Made by a program: the position numbers and the translations under genes. A DNA stretch of 64,000 nucleotides from Clarireedia homoeocarpa (Eukaryota; Ascomycota; Leotiomycetes; Helotiales; Rutstroemiaceae): positions 999,252 through 1,063,251 of the forward strand of contig LNKV01000020.1 in assembly GCA_001465935.1 (NCBI GenBank), read 5' to 3'. The first letter of the stretch is position 1, and each line of letters opens with the position of its first letter. The notes under the pieces are model-generated. The model was not told where the DNA came from. It did no database searches and was given only the letters and a program-made list of their open reading frames with translations. Of this stretch, positions 12,938 to 24,696 are shown piece by piece.

Positions 12938-13035
12938 CAAGCAAGCAAGTAATGAATCAATGAATGAAGCAATGAATGAAGCAATGAATGAATCAGTGAA
13001 TGAATTAACGAATGAATCAACGAATGAATCAATCC
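12938..13035. repeat. AATGAATG-type simple repeat
   Basis: Imperfect tandem copies of AATGAATC/AATGAAGC preceded by AAGC repeats. Both strands are open by composition and code for repetitive peptides, which I take as non-genic. Confidence 0.8.
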
Positions 13036-13249
13036 CAAAAAAAACCCCTCATTCCAGCCTACCCTACCACGGCGCTACCCTACTAGACACGCGAAATAAC
13101 CTTCTCCTGAGTGAAACTATTTCACCAGCGCCAAACTTACCCCTCACGCCATGAATGAGCTGAACCAATTGGGTGGTGTGATTTTTGGAGCGACCCCTCT
13201 TTTTGCGTGTGTGTGTGTGCTTGGTGTGTTATGCATTTGGGACTTTCTT

Positions 13250-13293
13250 TTGCTGCTTTTGCTGCTTTTGCTGCTTTTGCTGCTTTTGCTTGG
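13250..13293. repeat. 9-bp TTTTGCTGC microsatellite
   Basis: About five copies of TTTTGCTGC. The TTTTGCTG core recurs in the 10-bp minisatellite at 18191-18380. Confidence 0.8.
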
Positions 13294-14396
13294 AGTTGTG
13301 TGGTGCTTGGAGGGAGAAGAGGGGTTTATAGGGGCTGAGGGGGTTTATGGGGTTTATGGGGGAAGTATATCTTCATTTTCTTTTCATTCTTTACTTCTCA
13401 ATGATTTATTCTTTCCTTCCCGATGATTGATTCGATTTCCATGAGGGCATGGAAATATCATGGAAATATCATGGATTCCTAAACAACAAAATCATGCAAT
13501 TGTGGTATCGACGGAATGGAACGATATGATGATGTGACATGACACACGCTCCATAAGTCAGCAGATGCGATCCACCTACAGAAACCTGGGGTTCTCGGTC
13601 GGAAAAGCAAAACGTAGAGCCACGGGTGGATACTGCGACACTGGGACACTGGCAGACTGGGACTGGAAGCAATCCGTCAGACCCACTTCCCCAGTTTTTA
13701 GGAAGAGAAGGGAGGGATACCAGCGAGCTAAGCCTCTTCCGTCTAGCTTCTTGATATCAAATGGATCAAATGGGTGAGGAGATGGGAGATGAGTACGAGA
13801 CGATCAAAGGGGAAAGTATGTCTCGTGAGCTATTTCATTATATAATATATATAATATACCCAATGCAGCAATTACTCGGTCGTACAAATCCAAATTCAGT
13901 AAGAGTTTCACTATTCCATATCAGGCATTGGCTGCTCCTGCTCTTGCGTGACCCGTGACCTGGAACTGCAACTTGCAAAAAAGGTACCAGCCGATATACC
14001 TGAGCCAGCTTCCCCTCACTTGGCCGAATCTTCCTTTTCTTCTCCTCTTCTCCCTCTTTCTTCTTTGTTACAACATCACACTTCTTCTGTTCCTGAATTC
14101 CCATCAATCAACCAATCTGCAATCTACAAACAACTCCAATCCTGCTACTCTTGTCAATTCTGATCCCATCTACTCTTCCTTGATAAATCTCTTTATCTAT
14201 CAGAGAAGGCTCTCATCCAACCCCAATACTCAACCCGTCAATCAATCAACTTTTCACAAAGTTATTTGAGTGAAAAACAAACCTCCCAACAACCAGCCTC
14301 TTTATCTCCCGAAATCATCGTGAGATATCGTACTATTGATACATCCATCTACTCAACTCGTTCATCAAGTTCCTCACTTGCATCAATCTTCCAACC

Positions 14397-15426
14397 ATGT
14401 CTGCCGAAACTGCAACCCAACCCATCAATACCTCCTCCTCCGCTATCGTTGAGGATGCTGACCCGGCGCCATTGACCAAAGTTGACTCGGCCGTTCAGGG
14501 ACTGTCGAGTAGTCCGACAGAAGAAAAGACTATCAAACATCGGAGAACTAGCTCGACTAGTGCTCCGGGCGTGTATAATATTAATGATCTTGGTACGTAT
14601 ATGTACTTCTGTTCGTTTTCTGGCCTTTTGAGATGCACTTCTACCGTCTTCGGAGATGTGTTTGATGAAGAGAGGATAGCTTGCTGATGATAGTGAAATG
14701 AATAGAGAGAGACAGAATAGAACTGCAGATCGCGGTTGAGACACAGAAGCTGAACTGGTACGTACTATTTCAGAGAGCCTTACCCCCCACACTCTTCAAA
14801 GAGGCTTTGTGTATCAGTCTTCTTTCAGGTCATACACACAATTGGGATATAGTCCGGCCTTAATGACGCTCCGCTGGCCCTCCGGGGGCCACTGCCGTGG
14901 AGGCAGACTATGTTCTTAGGCACCCCCCTCCCTCCTCGCTGCTACAAGCTGTGTATGTATGTCTCATGAATTACTGCTAATTCTTACCATCATAGGCGTA
15001 TCAATAAATCACCATTATCACTCGAAGACCCAGAAAAAGGCTTCCTCAAGAAGATGCTCACTACACCACCAGTCAAGAAGATTGACTTACATTTCCCTCT
15101 TGGATTGGAGGTAACTGCAAGGAACATGAAAGGTGTTACCATCAAAGATGCGTTAGATGCTATCTACAAGCAATACCGAAAGAAGGTATGTTTCTCTCAC
15201 GCTCCGTCATCATCTGCCCAAATCTATCAACCCCCCCTCTTACTCGCATAAACATATGCTAACCCGTATAAAACAGGCCGATGATGAATTAGAAAACCCA
15301 GTCCTAGCAGGCTTCGAATGGGATAAAGAAGAATCATGGACTCGTTTGGTTGTCCACTGCAAGAAAGAAGGTGCACCACCACCAAAGAAGAGCAAGAAGA
15401 AGGCCGAAAAAGAAGGCGAATCTTAG
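14397..15426 (+). CDS. DUF6699-type small protein
   Basis: Four exons, 14397-14592, 14706-14757, 14996-15185 and 15277-15426, give 195 residues. Splice phases agree throughout. The N-terminal third is Ser/Thr-rich and disordered. The core (from NINDLERDRIELQ on) contains WRINKSPLSLEDP, TTPPVKKIDLHFP and a VTIKDALDAIYKQYRKK helix, followed by GFEWDKEESWTRLVVH. This is the layout of the fungal DUF6699 family of unknown function. The tail is Lys-rich (PPPKKSKKKAEKE) and could act in nuclear targeting or RNA binding (inference). Intron 2 is 238 bp, longer than its neighbours, and contains the 40-nt hairpin element described separately. Its place inside the aromatic catabolism block may be accidental. 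Confidence 0.8.
14865..14904 (+). repeat. 40-nt hairpin element, copy A (in intron)
   Basis: Begins GACGCTCCGCTGG and ends CCGTGGAGGC. It can fold into an inner stem (TGGCCC/GGGCCA around a short loop) inside an outer CTCC/GGAG stem. It sits in intron 2 of the DUF6699 gene in the sense direction, and differs from copies B and C at two positions, both inside the inner stem and both keeping base pairs. Similarity continues weakly to about 14857-14912. Confidence 0.85.
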
Positions 15427-16035
15427 AATTGAAGATCTCTCTAATATCTTCTTTTCCCCTGCCTACTCTTTCAACTGCTGTTGTTGTTCGAATAGAGCGG
15501 ATGCTTTTTTGCTTTTCTATTTTTTTTCTTGCTGACATATGGTGGTGTGGGATATGCGAATGAGATACGATATTGTGAATTGGTTGGTTGGGTTTTCGAT
15601 GATATATTCCGCTCTCTTTAAATCAATCAACCCAGAATCAGAAACTTCTGAATTAAGGATGAAATGGAAATGAGCTGGTTTGCTCTCTCCTTCTTCCTCT
15701 TCTAAAGGGGGAAATACACTACATGGCATCATTTTTTTGCATGTGGGGGAAGCTGTTGAGCAGCTGGTGTGGTATGTATACTAGCTTGCTTACTTGATAA
15801 AGATTAAGATGGCTTTCTCTGGATTGCTGGAAATGAGATTGTATTATCCTGCCATGTATGTGTTGTGCATATGTATATATGTGTGTATTCGTGCATGTAG
15901 TGATGTAGAGTATGGGAGTGTATATAATGAGTAAGTAAGTGAGTGGGTGAGTGGGTGGTGTTGTGTGTAGATAATATTCGGTTTGTTTGTATAAAATATA
16001 ACAATCAATCAATCAATCAATCACTCATCAATCAA
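15427..16035. other. Intergenic between convergent genes
   Basis: This holds the 3' ends of the DUF6699 gene (+) and the oxidoreductase gene (-). It shows short GTGAGTGG and CAAT simple repeats (15925-16040) and nothing else. Confidence 0.5.
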
Positions 16036-18106
16036 TCAACCAACAAACCCCTCAAACTCCCTCCTCAATCTCTCCTTCCTCATCCTATACACCTCTGGAA
16101 AACCACTCTTCTTCTTCGTCTCATTCTTCCTATCAATATCAGTATCATCTAACTCTAACCCTAACCCCCCGCCTCTTCTCTTTCTAATCCCCCTCACCAC
16201 CACCTCCCTCGCACATCCCCAACACAGCACCATTCCGTGGCCTTGGAAACTGGCCGTGATGTATAGTCCTCTTTTTTCTGCTTCTGTGTCGGGATCGGGA
16301 TCGGGATCGGAATCTAAGCGTCCTACAAACGGCATCCCGTCCGCGCTGTACCCCATTATTCCCGTCCATTCGTTTTGTACTTGTGCTTGTACTTGTACTT
16401 GTACGGGGGAAATGAATACGTCTTGTAGACAGCGGTGCAGATAGGTGCTGATGGAGGGATTTAGGATGCGGTCGTTTGTTTCGCCGAATTCGGAAAGCCC
16501 GTGCGAAGGGGTGTGGGTTAGTCCGCCGCCGAGGATGTAGGTTTGCGGGGGGGTTCCTTCGGGGTTTGGGTTTGTGCTTGGGTTGGTGGGAAATGGAACG
16601 AGATAGTCGAATCCGTTGGCGTAGATCAGGCTGTATGTTCTATTCCTTACCTGCGCTTTCTCCTCCTCCTTCTTCTTGTCCTCCCTCTTCTTGGAATCCT
16701 CTCCTCCTTCTGTAGTAGTAGTAGCACGCACAACAAACTTTTGCCCCGTAACTTGTCCCCTCAATGGCACAATCACGCCTTGGAACTCGGGTCGCAAAAA
16801 TCCCGTGTACCCATTCGTGGCCAATACTACGTGGTTTGCGTGGATGGTGTTTCCATCGGCCGTTTTTATTGAGTAGGCGTATTTCTTTCCTCCTCCTCCT
16901 CCTCCTCCCTTTTCTCCTTCCACCATTGCTGCTGCTGCTCTCTCAACTCCTATCACAGCCGTTCCTTCAAATATCTTAAATCCCCCATTCCCCTCTGATT
17001 CCCGTAAACATAAATCCAACACCCCGCGAACGAATTTATACGCATTTATACTCCCCGCCGTGTACCGCAGTGCACCGAGTACTTCCCTTGCACCCGCGAT
17101 TTGGAATTTCTCTCTTGCTTCGTCGGCGGAGAAGAATTCGTACCATTGTACTCCACCTACTTCCTTCTCCTCCTTTCCCTTTTCCTCTCCCTTCCATTCA
17201 CCATTTCCATTCCCATCCTCCTCGTCCCCTTCCTTCTCTCCTCCTTCCCTCTTCGCTTCCGACTCGGCAGCAAACCCCCGCCACAACTCCTCGACTCCCG
17301 TCCGTGCCATTTCCCACTCCTTCGCATCGTAGAAAATATCCACCGTCTCGCCGACCCAGGAATCACACGCGATTCCGTGCGTGCGCGCGAGGGTGTGCAC
17401 AGCGTGGATGTTGGCGTATTCGAAGCGGGCGATTTGCACGGCGGTGGAGAGGCCGTGCGTGCGCGCGTGGTGGGAGAAGCTCCGGTAGGATGCCGCTTTG
17501 GTGTGGCCGCCTGGGGGAGGGGGTGAAGAGGTGGTTAGTTGGTGGGTGGTGTGGTGTGGTGTGGTGTAGAGAGGAGGGGAGGGGAAGAATGGGAGGGGAG
17601 GAATGTGAGGGGAAGAATGGGAGGGGAGGAATGGGAGGGGAGAGGGAGGGGAAGAATGGGAGGGGAGAGGAAGAGGGAGGTGAAGAGGGGGAAGTGGAGC
17701 AGAAGATGATGTAAACAAAAACACCCACTGCCTCTAAATGAACATAATTCAAAGAAAATAAAACAAAAACAAAAACAAAAAGCAACATACCATTCCTCCC
17801 CGTAGCACCCTCACAGACCCCCCTCGCCTCTAACATAACAATCTTCTCCCCATCACGTTTGCGTTTGCCGTCTTTCCCCTCCCCAAAAATCAACTCCCAT
17901 GCTACTGCTGCGCCGGAAATCCCACTTCCTACTATTACTATATCTGCTGCCGAGGGGATTTCTTGCTGTGTTTGCTTCTTCTTTTCATTCTGCTCTTCTA
18001 AGGCTACACTCCTTTCCCTTTTCGCAGACTCATAATCATCCATCCAAAATGACCTCAGTGCCCCCTGAACAGGTAATGTCACGGGAATCTGTGCACGCTC
18101 TTTCAT
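16036..18106 (-). CDS. FAD-dependent oxidoreductase, DAO family
   Basis: Two exons, 18106-17791 and 17510-16036, separated by a 280-bp purine/pyrimidine-biased intron, give 596 residues. The FAD-binding Rossmann motif is IVIVGSGISGAAVAWEL near residue 55, and the splice joins ATGRNG to GHTKAA, restoring the family's conserved ATGRNGGH block. Further family signs are NHVVLATNGYT, PLRGQVTGQ and a C-terminal MGYSADGMPFVGRL plus ASFQGHGMVLCWGC, which is the second FAD contact. These enzymes oxidise amines or amino acids with release of H2O2; the substrate here cannot be read. Several low-complexity inserts (Glu/Gly-rich at about 195-225, a Gly run, DPDPDPDTEAEK, QVQVQAQVQ) look like expanded microsatellites in surface loops. 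It is surrounded by aromatic catabolism genes, so an amine or amino-acid feeder role is possible but unproved. Confidence 0.85.
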
Positions 18107-18190
18107 GGCTGGAATGGGCTTTTCCTCGCGGTTGATAGAACTAGGCGGGCGGCAGGATTGTGCTTGGATTGGGGGGTTGAGTTGGGGACG

Positions 18191-18380
18191 GGTTTTGCTG
18201 GGTTTTGCTGGGTTTTGCTGGGTTTTGCTGGGTTTTGCTGGGCTTTGCTGAGCTTTGCTGGGCTTTGCTGGGCTTTGATGGCCTTTGCTGGGTTTTGCTG
18301 GCCTTTGCTGGCCCTTGCTGAGCTTTGCTGGCCCTTGCTGAGCTTTGCTGGGTTTTGCTGGCCTTTGCTGGCCTTTGCTT
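18191..18380. repeat. 10-bp minisatellite, 19 copies
   Basis: Nineteen tandem 10-mers of the form GGYTTTGCTG, the first five identical and the rest varying at the first three positions. It lies just upstream of the oxidoreductase start. One strand is open by composition and gives a repetitive Trp/Leu/Phe/Ala/Gly peptide; I do not treat it as a gene. Confidence 0.95.
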
Positions 18381-18418
18381 TCTATGCGGCTTAACTTTAG
18401 TTTGGCGATTTTCCGAAT

Positions 18419-18458
18419 GACGCTCCGCTGGCTCTCCGAGGGCCACTGCCGTGGAGGC
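18419..18458 (+). repeat. 40-nt hairpin element, copy B
   Basis: Identical over 40 nt to copy C and different at two positions from copy A. It sits 39 bp beyond the 10-bp minisatellite, upstream of the oxidoreductase gene and not in a recognised intron. Flanks share AATGACGCT on the left and GGCCGACTA on the right with copy A. Confidence 0.9.
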
Positions 18459-19514
18459 CGACTAGTATCTTATCTTACCTATACCGGCAGATATAGTCTG
18501 CGTATAATAGGCTTAGTGATATGACAGGTTATAGGAAAAGAAAGGAAAGGAAAGGAAAGATAAGGCAAGAAAGTTGTATTATATGTATATGGTTTGTATT
18601 AACTTGGAAGTAGTAGAAGAGCCGAGTTCACTGCGTATATACAAAGGGGAGGGAGTGAAGTGGGGATTATATTGCGATGAGCTAGCTGTCTTCGCAGAGA
18701 CGTAATGTAATGTGAACGTCTTCAACATCACCAACCAGGTCAATATTATGTTATATAAGATTACAATACCAGTGCACCATCATATAGTAAATCACAATTC
18801 GAATAAATACACACGATGGGATACTGTCAAGCTCATCAGCATCAATATCCCCCTCAATATCCCCCTCCAGAAATCCCAGACGCAAGATGCTGAAATCACG
18901 TGCATACCGCTCCTTTTCCTTTCCTGGTCTCAAACTCAAAAGCGCGTACTCAGCTCAGCTATATACACTAGTGCCATATCCGAGTCCAGAGCATATATGT
19001 ACTTCCCCGCAAGGCAGAGCGAATGTACGGTCAACAGAGGCGTGAGAGCATTACTAGGGCGTGGCGCTATGCCGCCTTTGGTCTAAATCGATACCTTGAC
19101 GCAATGCCAAAAGGAACTTCCAAAACCCATTGCAGGAATATCGTTGGTGCAAAACCAATTGCAACAATATCGTTGGTCCAGGAGAAATTGACTCAGTCAT
19201 TCTTGAGCTCAAACGCCGTGGACTGTACTATTTTGAGGTTATTCGCTTTTTGGTTGCTGATATTCGAATATTGGCCATCTGCCAGACCGGGACAAACCAA
19301 GCAAGCAAGCAAGCAAGCAAGCAAGCCAGCCAGCCAGCCAGCCAGCAAAGCCAAGTCAAATCCATCCGTACAGTAAACAAATCCCAAAACCCCCAGCTGG
19401 TCGCAAGGATCCCGGCGAACTCTCCCCCCTCTCCCCCCTCCCCCCCCAAGAAAAAGCACCAAATTCTTCAACACTATACCATCCCCTCCCCCCCCATCCG
19501 ACTTCAATGTGATA
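18459..19514. other. Intergenic between divergent genes
   Basis: Together with 18107-18458 this separates the oxidoreductase (-) and regulator (+) genes and should hold both promoters. It contains a GGAAA tract (18536-18560), an AAGC/CAGC repeat (19301-19350) and short C-runs (19420-19500). I see no gene. Confidence 0.5.
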
Positions 19515-22500
19515 ATGAACATACTTGAATCACAAGTAACGGATTTGAATTATCTCGCCGAGTCACCTATTGCGATTGCCGGAATTGATTTACCATCATC
19601 CATCGATATGAATGGTCAAGGTCAAGGCCAAGGTCAAGGCCAAGGTCAGGGTCAGGCTCAACTACAAGATCACTCTTCGGAATCACCCGCGGACACTGGG
19701 CCCACGAGCGGAAAGAAGAGAAAGAGCATCATGGCTGATGGAGAGACAACAACGAATGGCGCTGCAAGGGATAAAGAAGGGACTCCACATACGAGGGCGA
19801 AGAGAAATCGATACATTTCTATCGCGTGGTAAGTGGGCCGGCGGCTTGTTTGGTTTCGCTTTCGTCATTTCTTACCTCCTAGTCGAGTCGGTCGTGGGTT
19901 GACTTGACGCCGCCTCCTCCTTCCCGACTTTGCGCTTCTTTCTCGCACATCCTTCACTCTCCTCTCCCTGATACAATACTGATATAATCCCTAGCAATGA
20001 GTGCAAACGCCGAAAGATCAAATGCAATGGTAATACGCCATGTCTACGCTGCGGCAACCTCAACCTCGAGTGCCAATATGCACCAAACTGCTGCTCAAAT
20101 GGCTTCAAAGAATCGGAAGAATTCCGGCAGATGAATGCGCGACTCACCTCGCTCCAAGAACAAGTCGATAATCTCTATGCCAACCTCAACGCCTTGCGCT
20201 CGAGCGCCGCCGACGCCAATTCCTACGCGCCCCTATCCGACCGATCGATGTCCATGTCGCAGCATTCGGGCGTGCAGGCCATGTCACCCATGGGAAGATA
20301 CAAACCGACCCCACGACATCCCTCATTCCGCGGCCCTACCAGTTCAGCTTTCGGGCTCGATGTTGCGAAAACCACTCTACATAATATGGGATATCAGGGC
20401 CTCGCTGACGAAGGAAGTCTCACCCAAGACCCCACCCCGGTCCCCTCACCACCACCCGTGCGACCCCGTCTCCCGATGCTCAACGCCAACGGCTCGCGCG
20501 CGCCGGATCCCCTGCGCAGCGTCAGTCGCGATGAAATGGTGCGGCTCTGCCGCGTCTACGAGGAAGAAATGGGCTTGATGTATCCGGTTGTTAATATCGA
20601 GGAGCTGATCCAGCATGGGACGACTCTGCATGATTTTATCGATGCCGCGGTACGCAATGGCCTGGCGACGACAGATCATCGCGGCATTAATGATCACCAG
20701 AGTTGTGCGCTCAAGACGATTATGGCGATTTCGATGATTGTCGAGGGGAGTGGGCAGAGCGATATGGCGTTTAGGTTGTTTGAGAGTGTGAGAGAGTCGG
20801 CGGATAGGGCATTGCATAGTGAGGTGGTGGAGTTTAAGACTTTACCTTTTTTGGTGCTTGTGGTGAGTGAGTTTTCTTTTCTTTTCTTTTTTTTTCTTTC
20901 TTTTTTCTTTTTTTTTTTTTTTTTTTCTTCCTTTCTTTCTTTCTTTCTTGTTTGGTTTGCTGGTTTGGGGTGTCATCTGTTGTGGAATTGCTGGCTGTGC
21001 TTTTTGTTTGCGAGAGCGATGGAAGTCATCCAACCGCATTCACTCGCATAACTGATGAATATGTCCGTGATCCGTCAGAGTTGATGTGATTTGGATGGAG
21101 AATCTGTGCCTACTATGGTCCCCCAGGCGGCTTGAAGGAGATTCACATCAACTTGAGAATACTACAATGGGCAGACAGTGAGTGAAGAATGAGATCGGGT
21201 ATAGTAGTCTTGAATTTACTTCACAGAGAGTAAGTAGGAGGGTAAGACAAGTCGGGAGATCCCCAAAAAAGGTAATTCCTAAGGGGCCCGGGAGGAGTCC
21301 GGAAGACAACAAAGTATCATGACGTCCACCTAGTCGAACGGCACCGGTCTAGGCTATCATAGAAAAATGTACTCATGGCCACAAGCAACGGACATGATGT
21401 ATCAACAGATTTATACTACAGCCTTGTGTTCCGCCCCAAACTACCAGACTAGATTATTTGGGATTTCTCGGCTGGTAGAATTTCACCGATGTTACATTTC
21501 TGATAGCACTTTGCAATTATGTTATTCCATTTCTTTTATTTCTGTTTTTGATCTCCTGCCCACATTCAGATTTACGTCTTCTATTTTCATCCACATTTTT
21601 TATCGTTACAGAACACCACAACTCAAACATACTGACTAAATCAATAGGCAATCTTCCATTTCCACTGTGACGAAGAGGCTCTGGCATGGCGTATCATAGG
21701 TCAGGTTGCTCGAATGGCCATCGAATCAGGTCTTCACAGGAGAGATTCATTCTTTAAAGTGGTGGTTGACGAACGCGAACGCATGGCGGCTATCAAACTC
21801 TTTTGGTCTATATATGTCCTTGATCGTAGATGGAGTTTTGGTACGGGTATGCCGTTTGCGCTGCAGGATGCGGATATTGATCCGAGTCTACCTGAGCCGG
21901 TAGGTTTCTTTTGTCTCGTTACACTCTTCACAGGACTGAGTCCTTCGTATCTTTCTTTCAAAAAGATATATTCGGCCTCCACGGCAGTGGCCCTCGGAGA
22001 GCCAGCGGAGCGTCTTTCAGAATCCTTTCTCGATGCACAACTGACCTTTGTAGGACAACTCTGTTCCATATCTGCATACGATGATCGCATACTCGCGAAT
22101 AGGCTCGAAAGTCTGGCGATCCATTTGTTCCTTTTCGCCTAGTCCATCTCCTGCTCTTAACATCGAAGAGCTCAATTATCTTGACTATCAAGTTGTTCAA
22201 TGGCAGAAATCAATCCCTCCTCATCTACAGTTACCTACCGCCTCATCTCCACCGGCACCTTCTCGCGCTATACATCGACTTCAGATTCTTCTCTATCTTC
22301 GCTGCAATCAAATGCGTATTCTCATCTATCGTCCCATATTACATTCCGCGTCATCCATACAAGAACACCCATCTCATGCATCCACCGTCGTCGAACTCGC
22401 TAAAGATACTATTCGTGCTCTAACCCATCTCAACCAAACATCGGACATCTACCGGGTGCAACAAGTCTGCTTCAACTACTTCCTCATCTCCGCCCTCGCC

Positions 22501-23049
22501 GTCATCTTCCTCGCCAGCTGCCACGCCCCCGTCACCTTTAGCTCACTCTGCCGCGACGAATTCTACATGGCGCTCGACCTCGTCAAGGGCTTCTCTAATA
22601 AATCCTTCGTCTCCAAACGGCTTTGGAAATCCATCAAAGGGCTTAAACAAATCGCGCCAAAATTAGGGCTCTCTCCGACGAACTCGGCAGATGATGCACA
22701 GAGTAGTGCGGCGTTGGCTATGGCGGGGCTGGCTGGGCATGAGATTTCGGGGCTGGGAGCGGGATTTGAAAGTGTAGGGGGAGCGGGAACGAATGCGACG
22801 AGTCCGATGACGGGGAATCAGATGAGTTATGAGATGACGAATCTCTTTGAGGCGGCGTTGGGGATGGGGGGGAATGGACATGGTGGTGGGGGGCATGGAC
22901 ATCCGGGCGCGAATGGACATGGAAATGGAAATGGGTATCCAGTGGGGAGTGGGCTGGATGCTAATGGGGTGGATACTGGGGTTTGTGGGAGTGGGGTTTT
23001 TGCGGGTGGGGATGAGGAATTGTTTAGGCAGTTGAGGGATCTGTTTTAG
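19515..23049 (+). CDS. Zn(II)2Cys6 transcription factor, candidate pathway regulator
   Basis: Four exons, 19515-19828, 19995-20862, 21648-21899 and 22054-23049, give 809 residues. Intron phases are consistent and rebuild conserved motifs. Residues about 105-131 are a classic binuclear zinc cluster, CNECKRRKIKC...C..C......C (CX2CX6CX5CX2CX6C). A dimerisation-type heptad helix follows (MNARLTSLQEQVDNLYANL). The middle homology region (fungal_trans) is visible from MVRLCRVYEEEMGLMYPVV through AIFHFHCDEEALAWRIIGQ, SGLHRRDS and DNSVPYLHTMIAYSRIGSK. The N-terminus has a Gly-Gln repeat and the C-terminus a His/Gly/Asn-rich tail. It lies between the homogentisate dioxygenase and fumarylacetoacetase genes, as regulators of aromatic catabolism clusters (for example HmgR of Aspergillus) often do; equating it with HmgR is inference. 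Introns 2 (785 bp) and 3 carry unusual inserted DNA. The start is the first ATG in the open exon. Confidence 0.9.
20863..21647 (+). other. Exceptionally long intron with hairpin arms
   Basis: GTGAGT at 20863 and ATAG at 21646-21647 (branch ACTGAC at about 21631) bound a 785-bp intron, several-fold longer than most in the window. It opens with T-rich homopolymer DNA (20880-20945). It then contains an 11-bp perfect inverted repeat, AGTTGATGTGA at 21079-21089 and its complement at 21143-21153. The exon sequences either side are contiguous in the protein family, so no hidden exon is needed. Confidence 0.7.
21975..22014 (-). repeat. 40-nt hairpin element, copy C (in intron, reversed)
   Basis: Identical to copy B in reverse orientation, inside the 154-bp intron 3 (21900-22053) of the regulator gene. 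The element makes up about a quarter of that intron. Confidence 0.9.
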
Positions 23050-24126
23050 TTTGTGTTTGTGTGTTTGTGGGGGGAATGGGAATGGGAATGGGAATAGGAA
23101 TGGGAATGGTATAGTAGGGTTAGGTATCAGCGTATGGATGGATGTTATGGTGATGCGATGGATTGGATTGGAACGGGATGAAGATAGGATAGGGTAGGGT
23201 AGGATAGGATGGGATAAATAGCTCAAGAGGAGCAAGGGGAATGGGAAGGGAGAGACAGAAAGGAGAAAAAGTTAAGAGTAGTATAATGGATGAATACATT
23301 ATAGTATAGTACATATAAATTTTACATTCAAATTAATCAACTAAACAAGCACCTAATGTTCGGTCGGAGTAGTTATGTTATATACAAGGGGATATACTGC
23401 ACTGTACTATACTATATTATAGAGGAGGATATTTTATATTATATTATATTATACTTGTCTCTGTCTCTATCTCTGTCTCTGTTTCTTTGTTTTATTCTCT
23501 TGCTGACTGATTGATCGATAGATGGATCGATAGCCTTTTTACCTACCTACCCATTTAATAGCCTTTCATTTATTTAATTTATTTGATAGACAGATAGCCT
23601 TTTCATTTCCTTGGTTGCTTATTTGATAGATAGCCTTTCTCCAAGTACAGTCAGTACAAGTACAGTAAGAATAGAGTGGAGTGGAGAGGAGTGGTGGCGC
23701 GGAATTGTACTGTGGGTGGAATTACTTCCGCGCCAGAGAGAGTGTGTGTATCATATGTATGTTTCCGCGTTTCCGCGAAAGGGGGAAAGGAAGAGGAAAA
23801 GGGATGGATGGGTGACGTAAGTTGAGTGAGGTGAGTGAGTAAGGGGGAGTGAGGGGGAAGTGGGGTAGAGAGAGGTGGCTTCGAACAAAGGAACGGATGG
23901 GATTAGATGGGATTAACCCCGCGGTGTCTGCTAGGTATGAGGTAGGTAAGTTTCCTATGGTTGCCGGCGCGGGTTTTACGGTACAGGATTGATTTTTTTT
24001 TTATACAACACTAGGTTTTTGAGGCCCGCGAATTTTTCTCATCTACGACTTTCTCCTGCAGGCGGGTCACTTGCGCAGAACGGGCGCATATATTATACAT
24101 CTACTACTACCACCACCACCACCATC
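23050..24126. other. Intergenic with simple repeats
   Basis: The regulator terminator side holds GGGAAT repeats (23070-23110) and GGATA/GGGTA repeats (23185-23220). AT-rich repeats follow (23400-23600), then GA-rich DNA. The final 60 bp before 24127 include a CCACCA repeat in the presumed leader of the fumarylacetoacetase gene. No gene seen. Confidence 0.5.
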
Positions 24127-24622
24127 ATGCCTCCCCTCAAATCCTGGCTCCCCATCCCCCCCAACAGCGACTTCACCCTCCACAACCTCCCCCTCGGCAT
24201 AATCAGCACTCCTTCTTCCTCCAGCTCCTCTACCCTCCCCCCTCGCCCCGCAACCCGCATCGGCAACTCCATCCTCGACCTGCACACCTTCTCCCTGCAG
24301 CACGGCTTCTCCTCTCTCTCCCCCGCGCTCACGCCCTCGCAACTGCAAACTCTCTCCTCTCCCACCCTCAACGCCTTTGCGAAACTCGGTCAACCTATCC
24401 ATAGAGCCGTGCGCGCCTATCTACAAGAGGTGTTGAAGGGGGATACAAAGTTTCCCGCCGTGTTGAGGGATAATGAGGAGCTGAGAGGAAGGTGCTTGCT
24501 AGGCGTCCGGGATGTGCAGATGAACATGATGATGGATGTGGGTGATTATACGGATTTTTTCGCGGGGATACATCATGCTAGGAATGCGGGGACGATTTTT
24601 AGAGTGAGTGGTTTTGGTTTTT

Positions 24623-24696
<74 letters not shown>

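Larger units (their letters stand above)
12539..14396. other. Intergenic with simple repeats
   Basis: No convincing gene. It contains a 4/8-bp repeat tract (AATGAATG, 12938-13030) and a 9-bp TTTTGCTGC tract (13250-13290) that encodes poly-Leu only by composition. A pyrimidine-rich stretch (14030-14390) is probably leader DNA of the next gene. Confidence 0.5.

Noticed and set aside
13151..13426. Poly-Leu frame that looks like a membrane protein
   Set aside because: The Leu run comes from TTTTGCTGC repeats; no homologous context.
16543..17714. Several plus-strand frames opposite the FAD oxidoreductase
   Set aside because: They are antisense shadows of a well-supported gene with conserved motifs on the minus strand.
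18141..18446. Open frames on both strands over the 10-bp minisatellite
   Set aside because: A 10-bp unit without stops is open in all phases; the peptides are pure repeats.
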